Positions 1-6,024 of a stretch of 7,468 bases of DNA are shown here, piece after piece. The position numbers were made by a program, and so were the translations under genes. A model generated the notes under the pieces. It saw only the letters and a program-made list of their open reading frames with translations. It searched no databases and was not told where the DNA came from. The DNA is from Oscillospiraceae bacterium. GTDB lineage: Bacteria > Bacillota_A > Clostridia > Oscillospirales > Ruminococcaceae. The stretch is from positions 1 to 7,468 of the forward strand of contig CAAFWX010000031.1 in NCBI GenBank assembly GCA_900766795.1, in the 5' to 3' direction. Position 1 is the first letter of the stretch; every line of letters starts with the position of its first letter.

Positions 1-31
1 GCTCTGCCAAGAGGAAAGGAAGAAAACTAAA

Positions 32-1255
32 ATGAAAAATGTTTGGAAAAAGGTTGCAGCTTTATGTGTAGCTGCGGCAATGGCGGTTCCTTTTACCGGC
101 TGCCAGAGCAACGGCAACTCCACCGCTGACAATTCCACCGGCGACAACGCTGGTACTGCTGCTGAGGGCGGCGTACTGAAGATCGGCGGTATCGGTCCTG
201 TTACCGGCGGCGCTGCACTGTATGGTATCGCTGTTAAGAATGCTGCTGAGCTTGCTGTCAAGGAGATCAACGAAAATGGCGGCATTAACGGCATGCAGGT
301 CGAGTTCAAGTTTGAGGACGACGTTCACGACGCTGAGAAGTCCGTAAATGCATACAACTCCCTGAAGGACTGGGGTATGCAGATACTCATGGGCACAGTT
401 ACCTCCACACCCTGCCAGGCTGTTGTTGAGGAGACCCACAACGACAATATGTTCCAGCTGACCCCCTCCGGCTCTGCTGTTGAGTCCATTAAGTACGACA
501 ACGCATTCAGAGTATGCTTCTCCGACCCGAACCAGGGCGCGGCTTCCGCTAAGTATATCGGTGAAAACAATCTGGCTGCAAAGGTTGCTGTAATCTACAA
601 CAGCTCTGACGTTTACTCTACCGGTATCTACGAGAAGTTCGCTGAGGAAGCTGCTAACCAGCCCTTTGAGATTGTATCCGCTGAAGCGTTCACAGACGAC
701 TCCAAGTCTGACTTCACCGTACAGATTACAAAGGCTAAGGACGCAGGCGCTGAGCTGGTATTCCTCCCCATCTACTATCAGGAGGCTTCTCTCATTCTCC
801 AGCAGGCAAACACCATCGGTTATGCTCCTAAGTATTTCGGCTGCGACGGTCTTGATGGTCTGCTTACCGTTGAGAACTTCGACCTTTCTCTCGCAGAGGG
901 CGTAATGCTTCTTACTCCTTTTGCTGCTGACGCGACCGACGACGCAACCGTAAACTTCGTAAAGGCTTACACCGACGCTTACGGCGAAACTCCTATCCAG
1001 TTCGCTGCCGACGCTTATGACGCTATCTACATCATCAAGGCTGCCGCTGAAAAGGCAGGCATCACCGCTGATATGTCCGTAAGCGACATGGGCACCGCTC
1101 TGAGCAAGGCAATGACAGAGATAACTGTTGACGGTCTGACCGGCACAGGCATGACATGGGACGCTGCCGGCGAGCCTACAAAGGCTCCTAAGGCTGTACA
1201 GATTGTAATTTCTGAGGCTGACGGAGTTAAGACCGGCGCTTATGCAGCAATGTAA
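32..1255 (+). CDS. livJ: Branched-chain amino acid ABC transporter, substrate-binding lipoprotein (LivJ/LivK type)
   Basis: This 407-residue protein is the extracellular receptor of the importer encoded downstream: it captures the amino acid and delivers it to the LivH-LivM permease. The N-terminus shows a lipoprotein signal: positive residues (K2, K6, K7), a hydrophobic stretch (about 8-20), then a lipobox-like FTGC with the lipidated Cys at residue 24. A Ser/Thr/Asn/Gly-rich tether (about 25-46) leads to the type I periplasmic-binding fold from about residue 48 (LKIGGIGPVTGG). Further family marks are GTVTSTPC (121-128), the block near 220-265 (FTDDSKSDF, then LVFLPIYYQEASLILQQA) and AADAYDAIYIIKAA (325-338). 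The start is supported by an AGGAAAGGA purine run ending about 11 nt upstream. Its promoter lies outside the window. Codon use is unlike the later genes (Ala mostly GCT/GCA), which suits high expression. The exact ligand (Leu/Ile/Val or another amino acid or amide) cannot be read from the sequence; the family call is secure. Confidence 0.93.
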   Translation: MKNVWKKVAALCVAAAMAVPFTGCQSNGNSTADNSTGDNAGTAAEGGVLKIGGIGPVTGGAALYGIAVKNAAELAVKEINENGGINGMQVEFKFEDDVHDAEKSVNAYNSLKDWGMQILMGTVTSTPCQAVVEETHNDNMFQLTPSGSAVESIKYDNAFRVCFSDPNQGAASAKYIGENNLAAKVAVIYNSSDVYSTGIYEKFAEEAANQPFEIVSAEAFTDDSKSDFTVQITKAKDAGAELVFLPIYYQEASLILQQANTIGYAPKYFGCDGLDGLLTVENFDLSLAEGVMLLTPFAADATDDATVNFVKAYTDAYGETPIQFAADAYDAIYIIKAAAEKAGITADMSVSDMGTALSKAMTEITVDGLTGTGMTWDAAGEPTKAPKAVQIVISEADGVKTGAYAAM

Positions 1256-1287
1256 TTTCTGCTGAACAAACCAACCAAATTAAACAT

Positions 1288-1328
1288 ACCGCCGACACGG
1301 ATTTTTTCGGAATTTCCATGCCGGCGGT
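1288..1328 (+). terminator. Imperfect stem-loop after livJ, possible partial terminator
   Basis: ACCGCCG (1288-1294) pairs with CGGCGGT (1322-1328). The stem continues after single mismatches with 1296-1297/1319-1320 and 1299-1301/1315-1317. It lies 33 nt after the livJ stop. The following bases (TGTGTGGTTGATT) are only moderately T-rich, so this is a weak or leaky terminator at best. It could equally act as a 3' stabilising structure on the binding-protein message. Confidence 0.45.
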
Positions 1329-1381
1329 TGTGTGGTTGATTAAGGCAGGCGGATTATTACGCTTTCGGAGAATTTTCGGAG

Positions 1382-1405
1382 CCGATTTATTCCTGAAATA
1401 ATCGG
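1382..1405 (+). promoter_or_regulatory. Predicted RNA hairpin in the livJ-livH gap
   Basis: CCGATT (1382-1387) pairs with AATCGG (1400-1405). After a one-base bulge the stem continues with ATT/AAT (1389-1391 and 1397-1399), leaving a five-base loop CCTGA. It is directly abutted by the next hairpin. Its function is unknown; mRNA stabilisation or control of livH translation are possible. Confidence 0.45.
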
Positions 1406-1442
1406 TGATTAGCCGTTAAGAGGTTTGCTTATAGGCTAATCA
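1406..1442 (+). promoter_or_regulatory. Predicted RNA hairpin with a perfect 9 bp stem upstream of livH
   Basis: TGATTAGCC (1406-1414) and GGCTAATCA (1434-1442) form a perfect 9 bp inverted repeat. A further TAAG/CTTA helix (1417-1420 with 1428-1431) can form inside the loop. The structure begins at the base after the preceding hairpin and ends about 30 nt before the livH ribosome binding site. No T-tract follows, so it is not a conventional terminator. Its role is inferred only. Confidence 0.5.
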
Positions 1443-1488
1443 GCGGTTATTCAATAAATACGGACAACCCTAAGGAAGGAAGAGATTT

Positions 1489-2370
1489 ATGACCTTTTTG
1501 AACTACCTTATCAACGGGCTGAGCCTCGGCAGCGTGTATGCTATTATCGCGCTGGGCTATACGATGGTTTACGGCATTGCGAAAATGCTGAATTTTGCCC
1601 ACGGCGACATAATCATGGTGGGTGCTTATGTCATCTATAACCTTATGAACGGGCTTAAAGTGCCTCCGATTATTTCGATTATCATTGCAATGGCGTTCTG
1701 CGCTGTGCTTGGCATGGTTATAGAGAGGGTTGCGTACAAGCCCCTCAGAAACACTTCCTCTCTTGCGGTGCTTATTACAGCGATAGGCGTAAGCTACCTG
1801 CTGCAAAATGTGGCACTGCTTATCTTCAAGGCGGACACAAAGTCCTTCAGCTCTGTGGTTTCAATAGAGCCGATAAAGCTGTTTGACGGTCAATTAACTA
1901 TTTCCGGCGAGGCTATCGTCACTATCGCAGTGTGCATTGTTATAATGGTGGCGCTTACGCTGTTTGTAAACAAGACAAAGGCAGGGCGTGCAATGCAGGC
2001 AGTGTCTGAGGACAAGGGTGCCGCACAGCTCATGGGAATAAACGTAAACGGTACTATTGCGCTGACCTTTGCGATAGGCTCAGCTCTTGCTGCGGTAGCA
2101 GGCGCTCTGATGTGCTCCGCAATTCCGAACCTAACTCCCTATACCGGCACAATGCCCGGTATCAAGGCATTTGTGGCTGCGGTGTTCGGCGGTATCGGCT
2201 CGATACCGGGAGCTATGATAGGCGGTCTGCTGATAGGAATTATTGAAATTCTCGGAAAGGCGTACATATCTTCACAGATGGCGGACGCAATAGTATTTGC
2301 AGTGCTGGTCATCGTTCTCCTTGTAAAGCCCACAGGTCTGCTCGGTAAGAACGTTCAGGAAAAGGTTTAA
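1489..2370 (+). CDS. livH: Branched-chain amino acid ABC transporter permease LivH
   Basis: This 293-residue integral membrane protein forms half of the transmembrane channel with LivM. The N-terminal block is characteristic of LivH: NGLSLGSVYAIIALGYTMVY (9-28), then LNFAHGDIIMVGAY (34-47). Eight or so hydrophobic segments are visible, roughly 10-30, 38-55, 60-80, 91-113, 141-160, 188-212, 224-253 and 265-280. The cytoplasmic coupling loop that contacts an ATPase is AVSEDKGAAQLMGINV (171-186). The GIKAFVAAVFGGIGSIPGA block (224-242) and terminal KPTGLLG (280-286) are also typical, and the length is normal. The start is fixed by AAGGAAGGA (1472-1480), 8 nt before the ATG. UrtB-like permeases of urea importers are related, but no urea genes are nearby. 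Confidence 0.95.
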   Translation: MTFLNYLINGLSLGSVYAIIALGYTMVYGIAKMLNFAHGDIIMVGAYVIYNLMNGLKVPPIISIIIAMAFCAVLGMVIERVAYKPLRNTSSLAVLITAIGVSYLLQNVALLIFKADTKSFSSVVSIEPIKLFDGQLTISGEAIVTIAVCIVIMVALTLFVNKTKAGRAMQAVSEDKGAAQLMGINVNGTIALTFAIGSALAAVAGALMCSAIPNLTPYTGTMPGIKAFVAAVFGGIGSIPGAMIGGLLIGIIEILGKAYISSQMADAIVFAVLVIVLLVKPTGLLGKNVQEKV

Positions 2371-2383
2371 GGAGGGCTGTCTG

Positions 2384-3466
2384 ATGAAAAAAATTCAATT
2401 GTCAAAATCAACCAGAAGCAGCTTGACCACCATTGGAATAGTTGTTGTTCTCGCAGCAGTAATGATGGTCCTGAACGGCACGGGAAGCCTTTCCAGTTCC
2501 ATGAAGGGATTTCTTGTTCCTCTGTGCATATATGTTATTATGGCGGTTTCGCTGAACCTTGTCGTTGGTTTTCTCGGAGAGCTTAGCCTCGGTCACGCAG
2601 GCTTTATGTGCGTCGGCGCATACACCAGTGCAATATTCTCAAAATGCACCGTTGACACTATCACTATAGCACCGGTGAGATTTGGCATTGCGATACTTGT
2701 CGGAGCCATCTGCGCAGCGATTTTCGGCGTGCTTATCGGTATTCCGGTACTGCGTCTTAAAGGCGACTATCTCGCTATTGTTACGCTTGCCTTTGGTGAG
2801 ATAATCAAGAATATCTGCAACGTACTGTATCTCGGCGTTGACTCCTCCGGATTTCATGTTTCGTTCAAGGACACAGCTTCTCTTAATCTGGCTGAGGACG
2901 GTCAGGTCATCATAAAGGGCGCACAGGGTATTTCAGGCACGCCAAAGGACAGCAATTTCCTTATCGGCACAATTCTCGTGCTTATCACCCTTGTTGTAGT
3001 GCTTAATCTTGTGGACTCCCGTACTGGACGCGCGATAACCTCTATCCGCGACAACCGTATTGCGGCTGAATCTATCGGCATTGATGTCACAAAGTACAAG
3101 CTTATGGTGTTCACAATATCCGCAGCATTCGCGGGTGTTGCCGGGGCGCTTTATTCCCACAATTACGCAACGCTTACCGCAACCGGCGATAAGTTCAATT
3201 ACAATGCTTCTATCATGATACTTGTATATGTGGTTCTCGGAGGAATAGGAAGCGTAAGAGGCTCGGTTATTGCCGCGATAATTCTGTATATTCTCCCTGA
3301 AAAGCTGAGATTTCTTCAGGATTACCGTATGCTGATGTATGCTATAGTTCTTATCCTTGTAATGCTGTACAACTGGAGCCCGAAGATGCAGCAGTACAGA
3401 GAAGTGCTTAAAATGAAGCTTAAGGCAAAATTCGGCAGAAACAAGAGGGAGGAAAAAACGACATGA
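2384..3466 (+). CDS. livM: Branched-chain amino acid ABC transporter permease LivM
   Basis: This 360-residue protein is the second permease subunit. Family marks are LNLVVGFLGELSLGHAGF (57-74), LRLKGDYLAIVTLAFGEII (123-141), the coupling loop IRDNRIAAESIGIDVTKYKL (221-240) and VLGGIGSVRGSV (284-295). Hydrophobic spans lie near 14-31, 41-62, 99-122, 130-150, 192-210, 238-260, 275-303 and 313-330. A polar stretch at about 152-191 between two membrane spans ends in GAQGISGTP, the usual LivM loop; the part before it looks longer than in E. coli-type LivM, which I believe is common in Clostridia. The C-terminal tail (about 340-360) is strongly basic. The start has an AAGGAGGG site (2369-2376) overlapping the livH stop. 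The stop overlaps the livG start by 4 bp (ATGA). Confidence 0.95.
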   Translation: MKKIQLSKSTRSSLTTIGIVVVLAAVMMVLNGTGSLSSSMKGFLVPLCIYVIMAVSLNLVVGFLGELSLGHAGFMCVGAYTSAIFSKCTVDTITIAPVRFGIAILVGAICAAIFGVLIGIPVLRLKGDYLAIVTLAFGEIIKNICNVLYLGVDSSGFHVSFKDTASLNLAEDGQVIIKGAQGISGTPKDSNFLIGTILVLITLVVVLNLVDSRTGRAITSIRDNRIAAESIGIDVTKYKLMVFTISAAFAGVAGALYSHNYATLTATGDKFNYNASIMILVYVVLGGIGSVRGSVIAAIILYILPEKLRFLQDYRMLMYAIVLILVMLYNWSPKMQQYREVLKMKLKAKFGRNKREEKTT

Positions 3467-4224
3467 GCAATATGCTTGAGGTAAAGAATCTCTCTATCCA
3501 GTTTGGCGGTCTGCGAGCGGTTGACGGGCTGAACATGTCCATAAAAAAGGGTCAGCTCTACGGGATTATAGGTCCCAACGGAGCCGGAAAGACCACCGTA
3601 TTCAATATGCTGACAGGCGTTTATAAGCCAACCTCGGGAAGCATACTGCTGGACGGCGTGAACATAACCGGAAAGTCCCCCATAGAAATCAACAAAAGCG
3701 GAATTGCAAGAACTTTCCAGAATATTCGTCTGTTCAAGGCAATGAGCGTTCTTGATAATGTTAAGGTAGGTCTGCACAATCAGACAAAGTACACCACCAT
3801 TGAAGGCGTGCTGAGGCTGCCCAGATACTTCAAGGAAGAAAAGCAGATGAATCAGCGTGCGATGGAGCTGCTAAAGGTGTTTGAGCTTGACGGCGAGAGC
3901 GAGACTCTTTCCTCAAACCTCCCCTACGGAAAGCAGAGAAAGCTGGAGATTGCGAGAGCGCTTGCAACTAATCCGAAGCTGCTTCTGCTTGACGAGCCTG
4001 CTGCGGGAATGAACCCCAACGAAACCGCTGAACTTATGGAAACTATCCGCTTTGTCCGCGACAACTTCGGCATGACGATACTGCTTATCGAGCATGATAT
4101 GAAGCTGGTTTCGGGAATCTGCGAGGAGCTTACCGTGCTGAACTTCGGTCAGGAGCTTGCACAGGGCGAAACCTCCGCAGTGCTGAGCGACCCAAGAGTA
4201 GTTACGGCATATCTCGGAGAGTAA
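3463..4224 (+). CDS. livG: Branched-chain amino acid ABC transporter ATP-binding protein LivG
   Basis: This 253-residue cytoplasmic ATPase is one of two different nucleotide-binding subunits that drive the importer. Visible motifs are Walker A GPNGAGKTT (37-45), Q-loop Gln at 86 in ARTFQNIRLF, Walker B LLLLDEPAAGMN (173-184, catalytic Glu 178) and switch His 211 in LLIEHDM. The signature segment is LPYGKQRKLEIARAL (153-167) rather than LSGGQ; a degenerate signature of this type is normal for LivG, although Lys at the fifth position is a less familiar variant. The insertion around 105-130 (HNQTKYTTIEGVLRLPRYF) is also LivG-like. The ATG overlaps the livM stop, implying translational coupling; GGAGGA (3449-3454) supports it, and a second Met at residue 4 is less well placed. 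Confidence 0.95.
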   Translation: MSNMLEVKNLSIQFGGLRAVDGLNMSIKKGQLYGIIGPNGAGKTTVFNMLTGVYKPTSGSILLDGVNITGKSPIEINKSGIARTFQNIRLFKAMSVLDNVKVGLHNQTKYTTIEGVLRLPRYFKEEKQMNQRAMELLKVFELDGESETLSSNLPYGKQRKLEIARALATNPKLLLLDEPAAGMNPNETAELMETIRFVRDNFGMTILLIEHDMKLVSGICEELTVLNFGQELAQGETSAVLSDPRVVTAYLGE

Positions 4225-4237
4225 GGAGGGAAAGCAC

Positions 4238-4957
4238 ATGGAAAACGAAACAATGCTTACCGTTGAAAATCTCGAGGTATACTACGGTGCGATAAATGCC
4301 ATTAAGGGTATTTCCTTTGATGTAAAAAAGGGCGAGATAATCGCGCTTATCGGCGCTAACGGCGCGGGAAAGACGACTATCCTCCACACCATCACGGGAC
4401 TCGTGGGCGCGAAAAAAGGCTCGATTATGTTCGCGGGAAAGGAACTCACAAAGACTCCCGCGCATAAAATCGTAGGGATGGGCATGGCGCACGTTCCTGA
4501 GGGCAGACGTGTTTTCGCGCAGCTAAGCGTGTACGAGAACCTCATGCTGGGCGCCTACACCCGAAAAGACAAAGCGGAAATCGAGGACTCGCTTGCAAAG
4601 GTGTTCAAGCGCTTTCCGCGCCTTGACGAGCGGCGCATGCAGGCTGCGGGCACCCTCTCGGGCGGCGAGCAGCAGATGCTTGCAATGGGCAGAGCGCTGA
4701 TGTCGAAGCCCTCCATTATTCTGATGGATGAGCCGTCCATGGGACTTTCCCCGCTTTATGTAAACGAGATTTTCGACATCATCCGTGAGATAAACGAAAG
4801 CGGCACCACGGTGCTTCTGGTTGAGCAGAACGCGAAGAAAGCGCTCAGCATTGCGAACAGAGCGTATGTTCTTGAAACGGGAAACATTGTGCTTTCGGGT
4901 GACGCGCATGAGCTTATGAACGACGATTCCGTAAAGAAAGCATACCTTGGCGAGTAA
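4238..4957 (+). CDS. livF: Branched-chain amino acid ABC transporter ATP-binding protein LivF
   Basis: This 239-residue protein is the second ATPase and would pair with LivG beneath LivH-LivM. Walker A is GANGAGKTT (39-47), the signature is the canonical LSGGEQQ (140-146), and Walker B is IILMDEPSMGLSP (160-172, catalytic Glu 165). Two features identify LivF rather than LivG: VPEGRRVF (86-93) replaces the usual Q-loop, and the switch position carries Gln 197 in LLVEQNAKKAL instead of His. These substitutions are typical of the family, not signs of decay. The start is set by AAGGAGGG (4223-4230), which overlaps the livG stop TAA, with a gap of 13 bp. Length is normal, and the C-terminal AYLGE matches the end of LivG. 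Confidence 0.95.
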   Translation: MENETMLTVENLEVYYGAINAIKGISFDVKKGEIIALIGANGAGKTTILHTITGLVGAKKGSIMFAGKELTKTPAHKIVGMGMAHVPEGRRVFAQLSVYENLMLGAYTRKDKAEIEDSLAKVFKRFPRLDERRMQAAGTLSGGEQQMLAMGRALMSKPSIILMDEPSMGLSPLYVNEIFDIIREINESGTTVLLVEQNAKKALSIANRAYVLETGNIVLSGDAHELMNDDSVKKAYLGE

Positions 4958-4981
4958 CGCGAAACGGCAGGAGGACTTGAG

Positions 4982-5599
4982 ATGGATAATTTTGTTGTGA
5001 CCATTGCGCGCGGCTTCGGCAGCGGCGGCAGGACTATCGGTATGATGCTCTCCGAAAAGCTCGGAATCGAGTTCTACGACAAGGATTTGATAAAGCTTGC
5101 AAGCGAGGACAGCGGGATAAACGAAGCGCTTTTCGGCGAAAAGGACGAGAAAACAACGACCGGCATTTTCGGAAAGCCCTCCGTATACAAGGGCGGCGTT
5201 ATCACTCCCGACAAGGCTGCGTTCACCTCCGAGGAAAACCTGTTCAACTATCAGGCAAAGGTGATAAAGCAGCTTGCAGAGCAGAAATCCTGCGTCATTG
5301 TCGGGCGCTGTGCGGACTATATTCTCGGCGACAGGGACAACGTGGTGCGCGTGTTCATATATGCGGACGAGGAGAACTGCGTCCAAAATGCGGCGCAGGT
5401 GCGCGGCATAGTTGACCGCAAGGAAGCGCTCAGGAAGATTGCCGCAACAGATAAGGAGCGCGCCGCATACTACAAGGCGCACACCGGCAGGGAGTGGATT
5501 GACGCGCGCAACTATGACCTGTGCCTTAACAGCGGCAGCCTTGGTTTTGACAAGTGCGTGCAGATTATTTCCGATTACATCAGGATTAAGCTTGGATAA
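4982..5599 (+). CDS. Cytidylate-kinase-like family protein (Cytidylate_kin2 type)
   Basis: This 205-residue soluble P-loop protein resembles the cytidylate-kinase-like family found in many Firmicutes. The N-terminal phosphate-binding region is TIARGFGSGGRTIGMMLSEK (7-26). It has the family's GSGGR form rather than a classical GKS/GKT Walker A, and is followed by LGIEFYDKDLI (27-37). Other marks are CVIVGRCADYIL (104-115), DRDNVVRVFIYA (117-128) and the C-terminal block ERAAYYKAHTGREWIDARNY (159-178) with DLCLNSGSLGFDKCVQII. The family is presumed to phosphorylate a nucleoside monophosphate, but its true substrate is poorly established and it should not be taken as the essential CMP kinase Cmk. 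AGGAGG (4969-4974) stands 7 nt before the ATG. It lies 24 bp after livF, so it is probably the last gene of the liv transcript, with no evident functional link to transport. Confidence 0.88.
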   Translation: MDNFVVTIARGFGSGGRTIGMMLSEKLGIEFYDKDLIKLASEDSGINEALFGEKDEKTTTGIFGKPSVYKGGVITPDKAAFTSEENLFNYQAKVIKQLAEQKSCVIVGRCADYILGDRDNVVRVFIYADEENCVQNAAQVRGIVDRKEALRKIAATDKERAAYYKAHTGREWIDARNYDLCLNSGSLGFDKCVQIISDYIRIKLG

Positions 5600-5602
5600 A
5601 TT

Positions 5603-5632
5603 AAAGCGGGGGAGCGCTTGCTTCTCCGCTTT
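5603..5632 (+). terminator. Intrinsic terminator or attenuator after the kinase gene
   Basis: A 13 bp stem begins AAAGCGGGGGAGC and closes with GCTTCTCCGCTTT, including two G-T wobbles, around a four-base GCTT loop. It starts 4 bp after the kinase stop. The T-run is formed by the end of the stem and TCTT, so it is short, which may make the terminator leaky. Only 19 nt separate it from the next start codon, so no promoter fits between them. Confidence 0.72.
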
Positions 5633-5640
5633 CTTGCATG

Positions 5641-5646
5641 AAAGGA
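5641..5646 (+). promoter_or_regulatory. Ribosome binding site deciding the start of the GyrI-like gene
   Basis: AAAGGA lies 5 nt before the ATG at 5652. The same frame stays open back to an ATG at 5412, but that part is antisense-like read-through of the kinase gene in another frame and crosses the terminator stem-loop. Family resemblance begins only after 5652. The internal start is therefore preferred. Confidence 0.6.
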
Positions 5647-5651
5647 ACACA

Positions 5652-6014
5652 ATGATTTTTCAGGGAATAAGCAGGATATTTTCAACAGAAAATGACGGAC
5701 AGTACGAAGCCATCGGCGCGTTTTGGGACGCGCTCTCGGAAAGGTTCGGGCGCGAAAACCTGCTTGGTCTTGGCTTCAATTGGACGGGGAGCACGATTGA
5801 GTATATCATAGGGTTGAAGCAGGGGGATATTCCTGCCGACTTCGAGGGCGAGCGCAAGAGAATTGAGCTGCCCGATGAGGGCTGGCTTAATTTTTGCGGC
5901 AGGACGGAAAAGCTTTCGGAGCTGTACGATGAGATTTACCGAAACGGCGCGCTTCTCTACGAGATTGAGGAATTTGACGACAGCGGAAATTGCAGGGTTT
6001 CCATATACAGATAA
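5652..6014 (+). CDS. Small stand-alone GyrI-like / AraC-type effector-binding domain protein
   Basis: The 120-residue product looks like a single GyrI-like effector-binding domain without any DNA-binding domain. The supporting pattern is a first strand ending FQGISRIFST (3-12), then GQYEAIGAFWDAL (16-28), a strand pair LLGLGFNWTGSTIEYIIGL (37-55), the IELPDEGWLNFCGR segment (71-84) in place of the usual IPxxxWxxF, a helix (86-98) and a C-terminal strand YEIEEFDDSGNCRVSIYR (103-120). Related domains bind small cationic or drug-like ligands or act as accessory ligand-binding or small-molecule-processing proteins; the ligand here is unknown. It lies between a strong stem-loop and pepT, with a 10 bp gap to pepT, suggesting a two-gene unit. 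The identification rests on pattern recognition only and is moderately sure. Confidence 0.68.
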   Translation: MIFQGISRIFSTENDGQYEAIGAFWDALSERFGRENLLGLGFNWTGSTIEYIIGLKQGDIPADFEGERKRIELPDEGWLNFCGRTEKLSELYDEIYRNGALLYEIEEFDDSGNCRVSIYR

Positions 6015-6018
6015 GGAG
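6013..6018 (+). promoter_or_regulatory. Ribosome binding site deciding the pepT start
   Basis: AAGGAG overlaps the TAA stop of the preceding gene and stands 6 nt before the ATG at 6025. The frame is open back to 5863, but that extension overlaps the upstream gene in another frame and has no peptidase T character. The 6025 start gives 407 residues, matching the family. Confidence 0.8.
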
Positions 6019-6024
6019 AGAATT

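Noticed and set aside
1302..1385. CodY-like boxes in the livJ-livH gap
   Set aside because: AATTTTC at 1371-1377 matches one half of the CodY consensus, but the other half is lost, with about six mismatches overall. The stretch at 1302-1316 is no better. CodY control is plausible for such genes but not supported here.
1425..1453. A promoter for livH (TTGCTT, 17 bp, TATTCA)
   Set aside because: Both hexamers are weak, and the first overlaps the perfect 9 bp hairpin. By itself it is not enough to call a promoter.
1256..1488. A T-box riboswitch before livH
   Set aside because: T-boxes often control amino acid genes in Firmicutes, but no GGGTGGNACCGCG-like antiterminator sequence is present in the gap.
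4238..4957. Loss of Q-loop Gln and switch His in LivF as signs of decay
   Set aside because: Glu-Gly-Arg at the Q-loop and Gln at the switch position are normal in the LivF family; Walker A, signature and Walker B are intact.
4523..5650. A 375-codon open frame on the minus strand opposite livF and the kinase gene
   Set aside because: It lies antisense to two clearly conserved genes, has no recognisable domain, and arises from the GC-rich codon pattern of the plus-strand genes.
5412..5651. An N-terminal extension of the GyrI-like gene
   Set aside because: The extension overlaps the kinase gene in another frame and runs through the terminator stem-loop. It is Arg/Thr/Ser-rich without family resemblance, while the ATG at 5652 has its own ribosome binding site.
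5863..6024. An N-terminal extension of pepT
   Set aside because: It overlaps the upstream gene out of frame. The start at 6025 has AAGGAG at the right distance and gives the family's normal length.
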